A DNA stretch of 64,000 bases. It comes from Pectobacterium wasabiae CFBP 3304. GTDB lineage: Bacteria; Pseudomonadota; Gammaproteobacteria; Enterobacterales; Enterobacteriaceae. The translations under genes and the position numbers were made by a program. Positions 1 to 9,534 of this stretch are shown here, one piece after another; positions within the stretch are counted from its first letter, which is position 1; every line of letters starts with the position of its first letter. The DNA lies in NCBI RefSeq assembly GCF_001742185.1, contig NZ_CP015750.1, positions 2,728,001 through 2,792,000 on the forward strand, in the 5' to 3' direction. Below the pieces are notes generated by a model, which searched no databases, had not been told where the DNA came from, and worked only from the letters and a program-made list of their open reading frames with translations.

Positions 1-441
1 GACGATGGTCATATTGAGAATGTTGCGTAGCAAACGCTTCCCGATATCACGCATGTCTGCGGCGCGTTCTTTCAGATATTCATCATCAAGTTCTTCCAGC
101 GCTTTGGCCTGGTTTTCGATAACGGAAAACGCGGCGGCATCGGCGGAAGCATGTTCATCTTTAATCAGGGCTATGATTTCCTGCTCGAACTCTTCATCTT
201 CCAGCAACATGATGTGGCCTTCGAAGATGGCTTCTTTCTCTGCGCCCAGCGTCTCGCCCGCTTTCTTCTTGATAGCTTCCAACTGTGCGGATGCTTTGGA
301 ACGGCCAGTCAGAAAACGTTCAGTTTCCTGTTCTACCTGATCCGCAGAGATTTTTTTCCGGTTGATGAGAATTTCATCTTCTTTCAGTAACAGTGCCTTA
401 CCAAAAGCAATTCCCGGTGATACTAATATGCCTGAAATCAT
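1..441 (-). CDS. ptsI: Phosphoenolpyruvate-protein phosphotransferase (enzyme I), N-terminal part
   Basis: General PTS enzyme I, the cytoplasmic protein that takes phosphate from PEP and passes it to HPr. Only the first 147 codons are in the window; the rest, including the phosphorylated histidine near residue 189 known for the family, lies beyond base 1. The start is the ATG ending at 441, giving [20 protein letters not shown], the typical EI N-terminus. It sits 46 bp downstream of ptsH on the same strand, the conserved ptsHI order, so it is presumably cotranscribed. No defect is seen in the visible part. Confidence 0.96.
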   Translation of the reverse strand, partial: MISGILVSPGIAFGKALLLKEDEILINRKKISADQVEQETERFLTGRSKASAQLEAIKKKAGETLGAEKEAIFEGHIMLLEDEEFEQEIIALIKDEHASADAAAFSVIENQAKALEELDDEYLKERAADMRDIGKRLLRNILNMTIV

Positions 442-487
442 AACCCTACCTTACTCGATTCTGATGTTCACTAAAAAGACCCGTCGG

Positions 488-745
488 TTACTCGAGCTCT
501 GCCATCAGTTTAACCAGATGTTCAACCGCTTTTTGTTCGTCTTCGCCTTCCGCAGCGATAGTAACCACAGTTCCTTGGGTTAAGCCGAGTGTTTGTAATT
601 TGAACAGGCTCTTGGCGCTGGCGCTCTTGCCGTTAGACGTCACGGTGATTTCGGAGGTGAAGCCTTTGGCTTCTTTGACGAATTGAGCAGCGGGACGAGT
701 GTGCAGGCCATTTGGTGCGGTGATAGTCACTTCTTGCTGGAACAT
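488..745 (-). CDS. ptsH: Phosphocarrier protein HPr
   Basis: HPr relays phosphate from enzyme I to the sugar-specific IIA proteins of the PTS. The 85-residue product has the normal length. His15 lies in the NGLHTRPAA motif and Ser46 in SAKSLFKLQ, the catalytic and regulatory positions of the family. It is followed by ptsI and preceded by a long regulatory region with a CRP-type site at 1095-1110. Nothing unusual is seen in the protein. Confidence 0.98.
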   Translation of the reverse strand: MFQQEVTITAPNGLHTRPAAQFVKEAKGFTSEITVTSNGKSASAKSLFKLQTLGLTQGTVVTIAAEGEDEQKAVEHLVKLMAELE

Positions 746-785
746 GTTTTTTCCCCAACTTATGGATTAGATTAATGTTGTGGAA

Positions 786-815
786 CTAAAGTTTAGCTGA
801 TTCACTGAACTTTAG
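786..815 (-). promoter_or_regulatory. Inverted repeat in the ptsH leader
   Basis: CTAAAGTT at 786-793 and AACTTTAG at 808-815 form perfect 8-bp arms around a 14-nt spacer, about 40 bp upstream of the ptsH start. It could be an operator or a leader-RNA hairpin; the sequence alone does not decide. The remaining DNA between ptsH and the cysK terminator shows no convincing gene. Confidence 0.5.
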
Positions 816-1094
816 CCTGTTTGGTTAGCGCCTGATTTATGTTACAGGGGCGAGCCACGATGCGACAAGAAAACCGTCAAACGTATTTCCTGAATAAAAT
901 ACCATCAAACACCGCAGATTCCGCCACCCATTATCTTAACCCCGGTCGCAAAACGGCGATGTGGCTATCGTGCGCGGGGAACAAACAAGGTAATGAGGCG
1001 TGGCATTTGTCGGATATTAATTTCACGCATCAAAATAATTGCTTGGTTAAATACTAAACCTGATGCGGAAAAGCAATCTGTATGTGGTGGAAAG

Positions 1095-1110
1095 TTTGAA
1101 GTGTGCCACA
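1095..1110 (-). promoter_or_regulatory. CRP-type site upstream of ptsHI
   Basis: Read on the minus strand the sequence is TGTGGCACACTTCAAA, a CRP-like TGTGG-N6-TCAAA arrangement. It resembles the upstream ptsH promoter region remembered from E. coli, where CRP activates ptsHI. It abuts the cysK terminator, so the ptsHI promoter region begins exactly where the cysK transcript ends. Function is inferred. Confidence 0.6.
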
Positions 1111-1137
1111 AAAAAGCACCTAAATAGGTGCTTTTTT
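1110..1137 (-). terminator. Terminator after cysK
   Basis: AGCACCTA and TAGGTGCT form a perfect stem with a 2-nt loop, flanked by A and T runs on both sides. It is therefore a strong intrinsic terminator on the minus strand 38 bp after cysK, and in principle works in both directions. Confidence 0.9.
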
Positions 1138-1175
1138 AACACATTGTTTACTTAGTGTTCGAGGGGGCGACGTGG

Positions 1176-2144
1176 CTATTGTTGCAGTTCCTGCTCGGTG
1201 AACAGGTCGGCAAAGAGTGCGGTGCTGAGGTAGCGTTCGCCGGAAGAAGGCAGAATAACGACGATAGTTTTACCGTCAAACTCTTTCTCTTTGAGCAAAT
1301 TCAGCGCGGCAGCAACGGCTGCACCAGAAGAGATACCGGCCAGAATGCCTTCTTCTTCCATCAAACGGCGCGCGGTGCTGATCGCTTCTTCATTCGTGAC
1401 TTTTTCTACGCGGTCAATCAGTTTCAGATCCAGGTTATCAGGAATAAAACCTGCTCCGATGCCTTGAATCTTGTGCGGGCCGGGTTTTAGTTCTTCGCCT
1501 GCCAGCGCCTGAGTGATTACCGGTGAGTCGGTAGGTTCAACCGCCACGCTGATAATGGCTTTGCCTTTGGTGTTTTTGATGTAGCGGCTTACACCGGTCA
1601 GCGTACCGCCAGTACCGACGCCAGAGATAAAGACATCAACCTGACCATCGGTATCTTCCCAGATTTCAGGGCCGGTAGTTTTCTCGTGGATCTCTGGGTT
1701 AGCCGGGTTGCTAAACTGTTGCAACAGCAGATAACGCTTTGGATCGCTGGCGACAATCTCTTCCGCTTTGGCGATCGCGCCTTTCATGCCTTTCGCGCCT
1801 TCGGTCAGCACCAGGTTGGCACCCAGTGCTTTCAGCAGCTTACGGCGCTCAATGCTCATGGTTTCTGGCATGGTGAGCGTGAGTTTGTAACCGCGAGCGG
1901 CTGCGACGTAGGCCAGGGCAATCCCTGTGTTTCCGCTGGTAGGTTCAACCAGTTCAATACCTGGTTTGAGAACGCCACGCTTTTCTGCATCCCAAATCAG
2001 GTTGGAGCCGATACGGCATTTTACGCTAAAGCTGGGGTTGCGGGATTCCACTTTAACCAGAATGCGTCCGTTGCCGATACGGTTCAGGCGAACCAGCGGC
2101 GTATGGCCGATTGTGAAAGAATTGTCTTCGTAGATCTTGCTCAT
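1176..2144 (-). CDS. cysK: Cysteine synthase A (O-acetylserine sulfhydrylase)
   Basis: PLP enzyme that makes L-cysteine from O-acetylserine and sulfide in the cytoplasm. The 322-residue length is normal for CysK. The Schiff-base lysine is Lys42 in FSVKCRIG, the substrate loop [10 protein letters not shown] is present at about residues 69-78, and the PLP-phosphate loop [10 protein letters not shown] lies near residue 177. The gene stands between cysZ and ptsH, the usual enterobacterial cysZ-cysK-ptsHI order, but is separated from ptsH by a strong terminator. Upstream A/T-rich DNA (2145-2307) would be the place for CysB control; I cannot define a site. Confidence 0.97.
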   Translation of the reverse strand: MSKIYEDNSFTIGHTPLVRLNRIGNGRILVKVESRNPSFSVKCRIGSNLIWDAEKRGVLKPGIELVEPTSGNTGIALAYVAAARGYKLTLTMPETMSIERRKLLKALGANLVLTEGAKGMKGAIAKAEEIVASDPKRYLLLQQFSNPANPEIHEKTTGPEIWEDTDGQVDVFISGVGTGGTLTGVSRYIKNTKGKAIISVAVEPTDSPVITQALAGEELKPGPHKIQGIGAGFIPDNLDLKLIDRVEKVTNEEAISTARRLMEEEGILAGISSGAAVAAALNLLKEKEFDGKTIVVILPSSGERYLSTALFADLFTEQELQQ

Positions 2145-2307
2145 AGCCTGTCCTTAATAACTGTATGAAATTTTTGCGAACGTAGAGAGAATACTCGTTC
2201 ACACTTTTCAGTGAAGTAAAGAATTGCTATATCGTTATGTTCTTAAGAAATATCTTTTCATTACAATAGAAAACACTTGCCATGATCAACCCATGTACAT
2301 TGTCTTT

Positions 2308-3120
2308 TTATGGTGCTGTTTTCGGTAGCGTCGCGGACAGATCCCGATAGCGATCCACCCACAACTGCGTCGCACCACATACCGCAACGGGCATGATGAC
2401 CAGATTCAAGAAAGGCACCAGCGTAAATAGGCTGACCAATGCGCCAAACTGCATATTGGTGACTTTGTGGCGGCGTAATGCCTGCCGCATTGTGGAGAAG
2501 CCCACTTTGTGGTTATCAAAAGGGTAATCGCAGTACTGAATCGCCAGCATCCACGCGCTGAATAGAAACCACAGAAGCGGGGCGACAGTCTGTCCGATGC
2601 CGGGGATGAAATAGAGAAGCAACAATACAATCGCGCGTGGCAGGTAATACGTCAGCTTTTGGACCTCACGCGTCATGATGCGCGGGACGTCTTTGGCAAT
2701 GCTGAGTATGCCACTGTCCGGCAGCGTTTGGCCGGTTAATTTTGCTTCCAACTGCTCTGCCAATAAGCCGTTAAACGGGGCGGCAATAAAATTGGCGATA
2801 GTGCTGAATAGGTAGCTGAATACCAGCAATATGGAGAGTACGGCGAGTGGCCAAATGAGGTAACTGAGCCATTGCAGCCAGCTCGGTATATAGCTCATGA
2901 TCTGAGGGATCCAGTTATTAAGCCGGGTGAAAAGCCACCAAAAAGCGCCGCCCATCAGCACGATGTTCATGAGTAAAGGAAGAATAACGAAACGTCGGAT
3001 GCCAGGTAGTGAGATCAGACGCCATCCGGCAAGAAAATAGTGTATACCACTGCGAGTTTGGTCTGCTGTATTGCCGTAAGGCGGTTTTTCGGAAGACATT
3101 GTGACAATGTTCTCAGTCAT
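2308..3120 (-). CDS. cysZ: Sulfate transporter CysZ
   Basis: Inner-membrane protein supplying sulfate to cysteine biosynthesis. The core matches E. coli CysZ closely, with the signature stretches [39 protein letters not shown] and [13 protein letters not shown], and several long hydrophobic helices. At 270 residues it is about 17 longer than the E. coli protein because of the N-terminal [20 protein letters not shown] segment; an internal ATG at 3099 would shorten it by seven residues. It is divergent from zipA, as in E. coli, and lies upstream of cysK on the same strand. Confidence 0.95.
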   Translation of the reverse strand: MTENIVTMSSEKPPYGNTADQTRSGIHYFLAGWRLISLPGIRRFVILPLLMNIVLMGGAFWWLFTRLNNWIPQIMSYIPSWLQWLSYLIWPLAVLSILLVFSYLFSTIANFIAAPFNGLLAEQLEAKLTGQTLPDSGILSIAKDVPRIMTREVQKLTYYLPRAIVLLLLYFIPGIGQTVAPLLWFLFSAWMLAIQYCDYPFDNHKVGFSTMRQALRRHKVTNMQFGALVSLFTLVPFLNLVIMPVAVCGATQLWVDRYRDLSATLPKTAP

Positions 3121-3323
3121 TTGTTTGTTGAGGCATCATATCGGGATGATCTTATGCTGGCTAGCCTATATTTGGATGAAAAAACAGCAAAAAAATGCGT
3201 TCTATCTATCTTTATTGCCATAAAGTACCGCGCAGGCTTGCACTTGTGTACTCAGGCAAATAGAGTTAGTAGTATAAGTATTTGCCGTGGTGGCAATGTA
3301 TTGTTAGAACAATTGGGATAGCA

Positions 3324-4373
3324 ATGATGCAGGACTTGCGTCTGATATTAATCGTTGTTGGCGCGATCGCTATAATAGCGCTTTTACTGCACGGCTTGTG
3401 GACTAGCCGTAAAGAGCGCTCGTCCCTTTTTCGTGACCGCCCGGTTAAACGAGCAAAGAAAACGCGGGATGAAGCGCCGCTTGACGATCTGGACGAAGGC
3501 GTTGGCGAAGTTCGCGTGAAGGGGGCTCGCTCGCAGCAGAATGAGCCTTCATTTGGCGGTACGTCCTTTGAGCAGAATGAGCCTTCATTTGGCGGTACGT
3601 CCTTTGATAACGCGCCGTCTGACAACGCGTCGTCTCATCACCATAGTGCACGCGAAGACGTTCGTTCTGCGGCGAAATCGCCGTTTGAGAATCTGTCTCC
3701 CGTTTCGTCTTATGACCCTTTGTTGGATGAAGCGACGCCAGTAGATTCGTCACGTGCGCAGGTGCGCGGTGAGACGGCTCCGCAGTTCAGAGAATCCTCT
3801 GTTTCTGAGCCCAATATTGCTGCTCCGCGTGAGCCATTTGCGTATGATGCACCGCCATCAGCGCCACAGGAACCTGCAACGCATTCACTGCATGAGAAGG
3901 TTCAGCCCGCGCAGCCTCTGCAACCTGCGGAGCCGGTTGAACCCGCCGCGGCAAAAGAAGCCGTTCTGGTGCTGCACGTGGTGGCGCATCAGGGGGGAGT
4001 GATTGGCGGTGAGGTGCTGTTACAAAGCCTGCTTCAGGCTGGCTTCCAGTTTGGTGAAATGAACATTTTCCATCGTCATGTGAACCCGGCTGGCGCAGGG
4101 CCAGTGTTGTTCAGTTTGGCGAATATGGTGAAACCCGGTTCGTTTAACGTGGATGCGATGGCCGAATTCTCGACGCCCGGCGTGTCCATTTTCATGATGG
4201 TGCCGTCTTATGGCGATGCCGGCCAAAACTTTAAACTGATGTTACAGTCTGCGCAGCGTATTGCTGACGATGTCGGCGGCGTGGTGCAAGATGATGAGCG
4301 TCGTATGATGACGCCGCAGAAGGTTGAATCCTACAAAGCCCGTATTCGCGACGTGCTGAAAGCCAACGCCTGA
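3324..4373 (+). CDS. zipA: Cell division protein ZipA
   Basis: Essential division protein that anchors FtsZ to the inner membrane. The start is taken at the ATG at 3324 ([20 protein letters not shown]), matching known ZipA N-termini; an ORF from 3282 would add 14 foreign residues. The 349-residue product has an N-terminal membrane anchor (about 5-25), a basic stretch, a long Pro/Gln/Ala/Glu-rich linker (about 85-210) and the C-terminal FtsZ-binding domain (about 215-349). Residues 72-95 are two near-identical 12-residue copies. cysZ diverges upstream as expected, but ligA, the usual downstream neighbour, is absent here. Confidence 0.96.
   Translation: MMQDLRLILIVVGAIAIIALLLHGLWTSRKERSSLFRDRPVKRAKKTRDEAPLDDLDEGVGEVRVKGARSQQNEPSFGGTSFEQNEPSFGGTSFDNAPSDNASSHHHSAREDVRSAAKSPFENLSPVSSYDPLLDEATPVDSSRAQVRGETAPQFRESSVSEPNIAAPREPFAYDAPPSAPQEPATHSLHEKVQPAQPLQPAEPVEPAAAKEAVLVLHVVAHQGGVIGGEVLLQSLLQAGFQFGEMNIFHRHVNPAGAGPVLFSLANMVKPGSFNVDAMAEFSTPGVSIFMMVPSYGDAGQNFKLMLQSAQRIADDVGGVVQDDERRMMTPQKVESYKARIRDVLKANA
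3537..3608 (+). repeat. 36-bp in-frame tandem duplication inside zipA
   Basis: Units 3537-3572 and 3573-3608 differ only at the last base. They encode [12 protein letters not shown] and [12 protein letters not shown] back to back in the linker of ZipA. Near identity, including synonymous positions, points to a recent duplication or slippage event. Confidence 0.95.
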
Positions 4374-4450
4374 TAGCACAATCTATCTATGTGAAAGCAT
4401 AAAAAGCGTATGTGAAAGCATGAAATTTGTGAATGCAGTGGGTGAGAGAG

Positions 4451-4480
4451 AAGCCTCCGTTAGTGGAGGCTTTTTTTTAT
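4451..4480 (+). terminator. Terminator after zipA
   Basis: AAGCCTCC / GGAGGCTT stem (4451-4472) with a 6-nt loop followed by a run of T residues. It closes the zipA transcript before the downstream exporter gene. Confidence 0.9.
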
Positions 4481-4528
4481 CCTTTGCTCTGGCAGTAGTG
4501 TAAAAAAGTAAGAAAAGGGTGACATGTT

Positions 4529-5782
4529 GTGAGTGAAGCAAAAGGATTAAAACAAGAGCTTGGCCTGATTCAAGGCGTTGGGCTGCTTTCTACCTCGCTA
4601 TTGGGGACTGGGGTATTTGCGGTTCCTGCGCTGGTCGCACAGTTGGCACAGCAAGACAGCCTGTGGGCATGGCCGATTTTGATCTTGTTTGTTTTTCCTA
4701 TTGCCATTGGCTTCGCTGCGCTGGGGCAACATTTTCCTAATGCGGGCGGTGCTGCGCACTTTGTTAATTTGGCCTTCGGGCCGCGTATGGCGCGTGTGAC
4801 CGGCTGGCTATTCCTTTCCGTTATTCCTCTTGGGCTACCGGCGGCCTTGCAGATTGCTGCCGGATTCTGGCAGGCGGCATTTGGCTGGAGCGATTTGGGG
4901 CTGCTCTGCGTACAGTTGCTGACGCTGGGTGGTATCTGGCTGCTTGGCCTGCGCAGTGCAGGATCGAGTGCCAACATTCAGATCGTCATCGCGCTGCTGG
5001 TGGTGGGATTAGTCGCCGCAATCTGGTGGCAGGGAGAAATCACGCCTGCGCATATCCCTTGGCCGTCGGTGAATGAATTGTCATGGCCTAACACCTTCGG
5101 CGCGTTGGCGGTCATGTTTTGGTGCTTCGTTGGCCTTGAAGCTTTTGCGCATATGGCGACGGAGTTTCGGGTGCCAGAGCGGGATTTTCCACGGGCTTTA
5201 CTCATCGGCATGCTGGTCGCAGGTGCGGTTTATTGGGGATGCACGGTCGCCGTACTGCATTTTAAGGCTTATGGGGAAGGGATTGCCGCAACGGCATCAC
5301 TGCCGGGGATCGTCGTGCAATTGTTTGGTCAGCACGCGCTGTGGATCGCCTGCTTTGTCGGGTATCTGGCCTGTTTTGCCAGCGTGAATATCTACACGCA
5401 GGGGTTTGCCCGTTTAGTCTGGTCGCAGGCGCCGAAAGGCAGTGCATTGGCTAAGCTGTCCGCAGGGCAGGCACCAGTGAATGCGCTGTCGGTTGTGGTG
5501 ACCTGCTGTCTGGTGTGTTGCCTGGTGATTTACTGGCTCAGGCTACCGTTGGACATGCTGATTGTGTACGCGAACGGCATTTTTGTACTGATCTATCTGC
5601 TGTGTATGCTAGCGGGATGGCGTTTGCTGCAAGGAAAGGCCAGAGTGATGGCTGTAATCGGAGGCATACTCTGCTGTGCGCTGTTGCTGATGATCGGCTG
5701 GAAATCGCTGTATGCGTTAATCATGCTGGCCGTACTATGGCTGTTTTTGCCGCGCAGGCACGTTGAACTGGTTTCTCACTGA
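4529..5782 (+). CDS. yjeH: YjeH-type L-methionine/branched-chain amino acid exporter
   Basis: APC-superfamily inner-membrane transporter. It aligns along its length with E. coli YjeH, known to export methionine and branched-chain amino acids; landmarks are LKQELGLIQGVGLLSTSLLGTG at the N-terminus, VMFWCFVGLEAFAHMATEF mid-protein and GWKSLYALIMLAVLWL at the C-terminus. The start is GTG at 4529 because the upstream ATG at 4524 meets a stop at once; AAGGG lies about 9 nt before it. At 417 residues the length is normal. A terminator separates it from zipA, so it is probably transcribed alone. Confidence 0.9.
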   Translation: MSEAKGLKQELGLIQGVGLLSTSLLGTGVFAVPALVAQLAQQDSLWAWPILILFVFPIAIGFAALGQHFPNAGGAAHFVNLAFGPRMARVTGWLFLSVIPLGLPAALQIAAGFWQAAFGWSDLGLLCVQLLTLGGIWLLGLRSAGSSANIQIVIALLVVGLVAAIWWQGEITPAHIPWPSVNELSWPNTFGALAVMFWCFVGLEAFAHMATEFRVPERDFPRALLIGMLVAGAVYWGCTVAVLHFKAYGEGIAATASLPGIVVQLFGQHALWIACFVGYLACFASVNIYTQGFARLVWSQAPKGSALAKLSAGQAPVNALSVVVTCCLVCCLVIYWLRLPLDMLIVYANGIFVLIYLLCMLAGWRLLQGKARVMAVIGGILCCALLLMIGWKSLYALIMLAVLWLFLPRRHVELVSH

Positions 5783-5858
5783 GTTCTTTTTTCTGACATT
5801 CTGCGGTGTGAAATTTTTCGTTCTGAAGAACTGCTGCTGTTGCCGTGTCTGGAATTGA

Positions 5859-5882
5859 GCAGCGCCCTGGACAGGGCGCTGC
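5859..5882. terminator. GC-rich hairpin between yjeH and ubiK
   Basis: Perfect 10-bp arms GCAGCGCCCT / AGGGCGCTGC with a 4-nt loop between the converging yjeH and ubiK genes. No long T run follows on either strand, so efficient termination is uncertain, but the position fits a shared transcript end. Confidence 0.55.
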
Positions 5883-5894
5883 ATCGGGTGACGA

Positions 5895-6176
5895 TCAATC
5901 GTTTTCCGCTACGGCGGCCGGTTTTTCTTCCGCAGACAATTTTGCTTCCAACTCGGTCAGACGCTGTTCCAGACGGGCAATCTTCTCGCGCGTGCGGAGC
6001 AGAACCTGCGTCTGAATATCGAACTCTTCACGGTTCACCAAATCCAGTCGGGTCAGTTGTGCCTGCAAGACCTGACGAACTTTTTTCTCCACATCATCAC
6101 CCAATTCCCGGATACCTTTTGGCATGGATTCATGCACTTGACGGGCGATTTGCTCAATCTTCTTTGGGTCAATCAT
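5895..6176 (-). CDS. ubiK: Ubiquinone biosynthesis accessory factor UbiK
   Basis: Small cytoplasmic factor (formerly YqiC, BMFP family) that assists the Ubi enzyme complex under aerobic conditions. The 93-residue product starts [21 protein letters not shown], the family signature, and has a C-terminal coiled-coil segment with heptad-like leucines (about 60-80, [18 protein letters not shown]). It is divergent from the ribB riboswitch and gene, the same neighbourhood as in E. coli. Confidence 0.93.
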   Translation of the reverse strand: MIDPKKIEQIARQVHESMPKGIRELGDDVEKKVRQVLQAQLTRLDLVNREEFDIQTQVLLRTREKIARLEQRLTELEAKLSAEEKPAAVAEND

Positions 6177-6362
6177 GTCGCTTTCCTGATTAGGTTATGT
6201 AAGTAAATACTATAGCAAGAGCAAGTGTAATGCCTATAAACGAAATCCGACATCTGCTTTGCACATATTCAGCATAATTTTACTGTATTCCAGCATACGT
6301 TTTGCCCTATTTCCTGCAGCGGATCAATTGCCCTATCGAGGTATTAGCGTTATAGTAAATCC

Positions 6363-6562
6363 GCTTATTCTCAGGGCGGGGTGTAATTCCCCACCGGCGG
6401 TAAACCAGTGAACGTATGAACGAATAAGGTTCTGCGCACTGGAAGCCCGCGAGCGCTTACGCTGTGTTTTCCGGTTCTTATTGCCGGTTTCGCAACGTCA
6501 GGTCAGCAGATCCGGTGTAATTCCGGAGCCGACGGTTAGAGTCCGGATGGGAGAGAGTAACG
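6363..6562 (+). ncRNA. FMN riboswitch (RFN element) in the ribB leader
   Basis: The conserved RFN blocks appear in order: TCTCAGGGCGGGGTG, CCCCACCGGCGGTAA, AGCCCGCGAGCG, CAGCAGATCCGGTG, AATTCCGGAGCCGACGGTTA and GAGTCCGGATGGGAGAGAG. The aptamer binds FMN and lowers ribB expression. It lies 127 bp before the ribB start. The variable arm between AGCCCGCGAGCG and CAGCAGATC looks longer than in E. coli. Confidence 0.97.
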
Positions 6563-6569
6563 GTATCTG

Positions 6570-6599
6570 TCGGGCTATATGCCCGCTCGCGTTATTTTT
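6570..6599 (+). terminator. Hairpin in the ribB expression platform
   Basis: CGGGC and GCCCG arms (6571-6585) followed by CTCGCG and TTATTTTTG lie just downstream of the FMN aptamer. This is a plausible regulated terminator for the riboswitch; the alternative antiterminator pairing was not worked out. Confidence 0.55.
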
Positions 6600-6689
6600 G
6601 TTAGCCATTACTATGCAACCAGTGGTAGTGGTTACTCCTCAAGCTCGCCCTGATTCTGGTAATTCATAATAACATTGAGGTTTTTTACC

Positions 6690-7343
6690 ATGAATCAGAC
6701 ATTACTTTCTGAATTTGGCAATCCTACCGAACGCGTAGAACGCGCACTTGATGCATTGCGTCATGGCCGCGGTGTGCTGGTACTGGATGATGAAGATCGT
6801 GAAAACGAAGGTGACATGATCTTCTCCGCTGAAAACATGACCGTTGAACAAATGGCGCTGACGATCCGTCACGGCAGTGGCATTGTGTGCCTGTGCCTGA
6901 CGGAAGAGCGTCGCCAGCAGTTGGAATTGCCGATGATGGTGGAGAAAAATTCCAGCCATTACCAAACGGCGTTCACCGTAACCATCGAAGCCGCCGAAGG
7001 CGTGACGACGGGGGTTTCCGCTGGGGATCGCTTGACCACCATTCGTGCTGCGATTGCGGATAATGCGAAGCCGAGCGATCTGAATCGCCCAGGCCACGTG
7101 TTCCCGTTGCGCGCCCAGCCGGGTGGCGTATTAACGCGCGGTGGTCATACTGAGGCAACGGTTGATCTGATGACGCTGGCGGGCCTGAAGCCGTCTGGCG
7201 TACTGTGTGAACTGACGAACGATGATGGCTCAATGGCGCACGCGCCGGAAGTGATCGCGTTTGCCAAACAGCACGATATGCTGGTGCTGACGATTGAAGA
7301 TCTGGTCGCTTACCGCATTGCGGCAGAGCGCAAAGCTAGCTGA
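6690..7343 (+). CDS. ribB: 3,4-dihydroxy-2-butanone 4-phosphate synthase
   Basis: Converts ribulose 5-phosphate to dihydroxybutanone phosphate plus formate, the entry of the four-carbon unit into riboflavin synthesis. The start at 6690 gives [20 protein letters not shown], matching E. coli RibB; the 217-residue length is the same. The metal/substrate loop [10 protein letters not shown] (about residues 33-42), RHGSGIVCL, and [10 protein letters not shown] with [11 protein letters not shown] are all present. It is a RibB-only protein without a GTP cyclohydrolase II domain. Regulation is by the upstream FMN riboswitch. Confidence 0.97.
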   Translation: MNQTLLSEFGNPTERVERALDALRHGRGVLVLDDEDRENEGDMIFSAENMTVEQMALTIRHGSGIVCLCLTEERRQQLELPMMVEKNSSHYQTAFTVTIEAAEGVTTGVSAGDRLTTIRAAIADNAKPSDLNRPGHVFPLRAQPGGVLTRGGHTEATVDLMTLAGLKPSGVLCELTNDDGSMAHAPEVIAFAKQHDMLVLTIEDLVAYRIAAERKAS

Positions 7344-7365
7344 TTTTCGCGGATATCATGTAGAC

Positions 7366-7390
7366 AAAAGGGCCAATTAATCGGCCCTTT
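7366..7390 (+). terminator. Terminator between ribB and tehB
   Basis: AAAGGGCC / GGCCCTTT perfect stem (7367-7390) with an 8-nt loop, followed by a short T-rich stretch. It lies between two convergent genes and could serve both directions. Confidence 0.8.
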
Positions 7391-7419
7391 CGTATTTTAT
7401 GACTTATATTTTCAGCGGC

Positions 7420-8280
7420 TTAGGGCTTTCTTGCCAACAGCGTAGCGAAACGCAACTTGATGCGATTACCCTGCGCGTCTGTCTTATGTAATTCACCCAT
7501 ATCCTCGTTATATTTGAGGATCTCCCAATCGGCGTAATAGTTTTTCAGTTCGTCTTCTTTAAAAGTAAATGAGAAGGGCATTGGGCACGGACAATCTTCC
7601 GTCGACATCGCGGCGATAATCAGGTTATAGCCGCCGCTAACGGTGCTGTCCTGCATATTACTGATGATGTGTGGAATACGGTCACGTTCCAGGAACATCA
7701 ATACGACGGTCGACAGGATAAAGTCGTACTGCTCTTTGATTTCCGCCAGATTGATGTTGTAAACGCCCGCACGGATGTTTTCCAGCGCTTCGCTCTTGAT
7801 GATATTATTCAGCGAATCAATGCTTTGCTCGTGTTTATCACAGGCCGTTACGTCAAACCCACGCAGGTTCAGATACAGCGAGTTACGCCCGCCACCACAG
7901 CCTAAATCCAGCGTTTTGCCTGGTTTGATGTGCTGTACCGCGTTGATCACTTCGGAATGGGTGCGCGTCAGACCGTATTTTTTATGGTAAAAATCTTCCG
8001 CCGAGCAGAAAAAGCTGAGCTGACATTCCAGATCGTCAGAAAACGAGACGATGCGGTGCCACGCCTGCGGCTCAACAAACGGTGGCTGGTTCTGCTCGGA
8101 GAACTGGAATGTTTCCAGCGTCTCGCCGTCTTCAGTCAGCATGGAAAAGGTCATTTCCCCTTTCAACACGATCAATTTTGCCCAGGTGCCTTCCTGCGTG
8201 TTGTGCTTTTCCTGAAACGCGGCAGGCAGCGTCTGGTTGTTCCACTGCGGCATCTTCTTATAACAAATGAGATCTTGCAT
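7420..8280 (-). CDS. tehB: TehB-type tellurite-resistance methyltransferase with N-terminal cupin-like domain
   Basis: SAM-dependent methyltransferase; TehB proteins methylate tellurite or selenite. The C-terminal half carries SAM motif I ([16 protein letters not shown], about residues 118-133) and the following acidic VTACDKH. The N-terminal 95 or so residues form a cupin-like domain ([33 protein letters not shown]), as in the longer Haemophilus TehB and unlike the about 197-residue E. coli TehB. I prefer ATG at 8280 (286 residues) over the GTG at 8286 because GAGG sits about 5 nt before it. The actual substrate here is unknown. Confidence 0.85.
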   Translation of the reverse strand: MQDLICYKKMPQWNNQTLPAAFQEKHNTQEGTWAKLIVLKGEMTFSMLTEDGETLETFQFSEQNQPPFVEPQAWHRIVSFSDDLECQLSFFCSAEDFYHKKYGLTRTHSEVINAVQHIKPGKTLDLGCGGGRNSLYLNLRGFDVTACDKHEQSIDSLNNIIKSEALENIRAGVYNINLAEIKEQYDFILSTVVLMFLERDRIPHIISNMQDSTVSGGYNLIIAAMSTEDCPCPMPFSFTFKEDELKNYYADWEILKYNEDMGELHKTDAQGNRIKLRFATLLARKP

Positions 8281-8387
8281 CTTCACCTCGGTGTGTAAAT
8301 TTCAAATAACTATGACCGTATTCTATAAATCTGCGCGCAGGCTGGCTATAAAATATGTATTTTAAATGCATTATTTGTTTTTCAGTG

Positions 8388-9524
8388 TCAAACGGTAGTG
8401 GAAAGCTGTCGCAGCAGCGGAAACGCCTCTTTCATCCACTCGCCGCCGACCACAAAGGCACGCAGCTTTTGCTGACCATCCAGCGCTTTCGCCACCATAC
8501 CCTGCTCGTTCCATTCCTGCTGCCAATGCAAATCGTCGCCAGTGGTATCACCAGCCATCTGTAGGGGGAACAGCGGCGTCTTGATTTTAACCAGCATCGG
8601 CGGCAGTGCCAGCGTCTCATTGGCTCCCAGCAGATTTTTCGCCAGCGCGATGGCGCTGAGTTGAATCGGTTGCAGGAAAGGCAGCAACTTACCGCCAATT
8701 TCCGCACAGTCGCCCAGCGCATAAATCTGCGGATCGGTGGTCTGTAACTGTGCATTGGTCTGGATGCCTTTCCGCACCGCCAAATCTGCCACTTTCGCCA
8801 GTTGCATATTGGCCTGCAAACCGATTGCAGAGATGATTTCGTCCACTTCGACCGTGCGGCCATCGGTAAATATCGCCTGCACGCCCGTTTCGGTTTTCTC
8901 TAACTGCTGCACGGTCGTCTTTAGCAGCAGCGAAACGCCCTGCTGCGTCAGTGTGAATTGTAGCCGTGCGCTGACTTCGGGTGGCATCAACGCAGGTAGA
9001 ATGCTGCTGGCGCAGTCAACCAGCGTAACCTGTTTTCCGGCGCGGCTCAGATCCATCGCCAGTTCGGTGCCAATGAGTCCGGCACCGAGCACCAGCACGC
9101 GTTCGGCCTGCCAGAGTCGGGATTCGTGGGTGCGGTATTCCTGCTGGCTATTGAGCGTCAGCATGTGCTCGCGCCCCGGAATCGGTGGCACGATGGCGCT
9201 GGCCCCAGTTGCGAACACCAGCTTGTGGTAATCGTAACGATCCGCACCGCAGATGACCTGCTGTGTGTTGCGATCAATTGCGGTAACGCGCGTATTGGCC
9301 AGCAGCGTAATACGGTTTTCTTCGGCAAATGCGGTGGCCTGCATCTTGGTCAGATCGTCGGCGTGCTGCTGCTGGCTCATCACATGGCTTAAATCCGGCT
9401 TGTTGTACTCATCGCCGTTGTCGGCAGTAATCAGGCGGATAGGGCAGTGCGCATCCAGCTTGCGTAGCTGCCGGATGAGCTGGCGGGCGGCAAAGCCCGC
9501 GCCAATAATCACGATATCTTTCAT
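8388..9524 (-). CDS. norW: Nitric oxide reductase flavorubredoxin reductase NorW
   Basis: FAD-dependent oxidoreductase that passes electrons from NADH to the rubredoxin centre of NorV. Of two adjacent ATGs (9524 and 9527) the second suits the AAGGAG spacing better; it gives MKDIVIIGAGFAARQLIRQL, 378 residues. The N-terminal FAD motif GAGFAA, EYNKPDLSHVMSQ, the NAD motif VLVLGAGLIGTELAMDL (about 142-158) and YALGDCAEI (about 270-278) match NorW. norV ends 10 bp upstream with its stop overlapping the norW ribosome-binding site, so the two form one operon. A longer ORF from 9755 overlaps norV and is not real. Confidence 0.95.
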   Translation of the reverse strand: MKDIVIIGAGFAARQLIRQLRKLDAHCPIRLITADNGDEYNKPDLSHVMSQQQHADDLTKMQATAFAEENRITLLANTRVTAIDRNTQQVICGADRYDYHKLVFATGASAIVPPIPGREHMLTLNSQQEYRTHESRLWQAERVLVLGAGLIGTELAMDLSRAGKQVTLVDCASSILPALMPPEVSARLQFTLTQQGVSLLLKTTVQQLEKTETGVQAIFTDGRTVEVDEIISAIGLQANMQLAKVADLAVRKGIQTNAQLQTTDPQIYALGDCAEIGGKLLPFLQPIQLSAIALAKNLLGANETLALPPMLVKIKTPLFPLQMAGDTTGDDLHWQQEWNEQGMVAKALDGQQKLRAFVVGGEWMKEAFPLLRQLSTTV

Positions 9525-9534
9525 CATCCTCTCC

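Noticed and set aside
839..1057. 72-codon plus-strand frame in the ptsH upstream region
   Set aside because: It overlies the ptsHI promoter region, has no convincing ribosome-binding site and its translation resembles nothing I know.
3537..3608. CRISPR-like direct repeat
   Set aside because: Two adjoining copies without spacer inside zipA; no array and no cas genes.
3266..3753. Frames opposite zipA containing repeated peptide units
   Set aside because: The repeats are simply the zipA tandem duplication read backwards.
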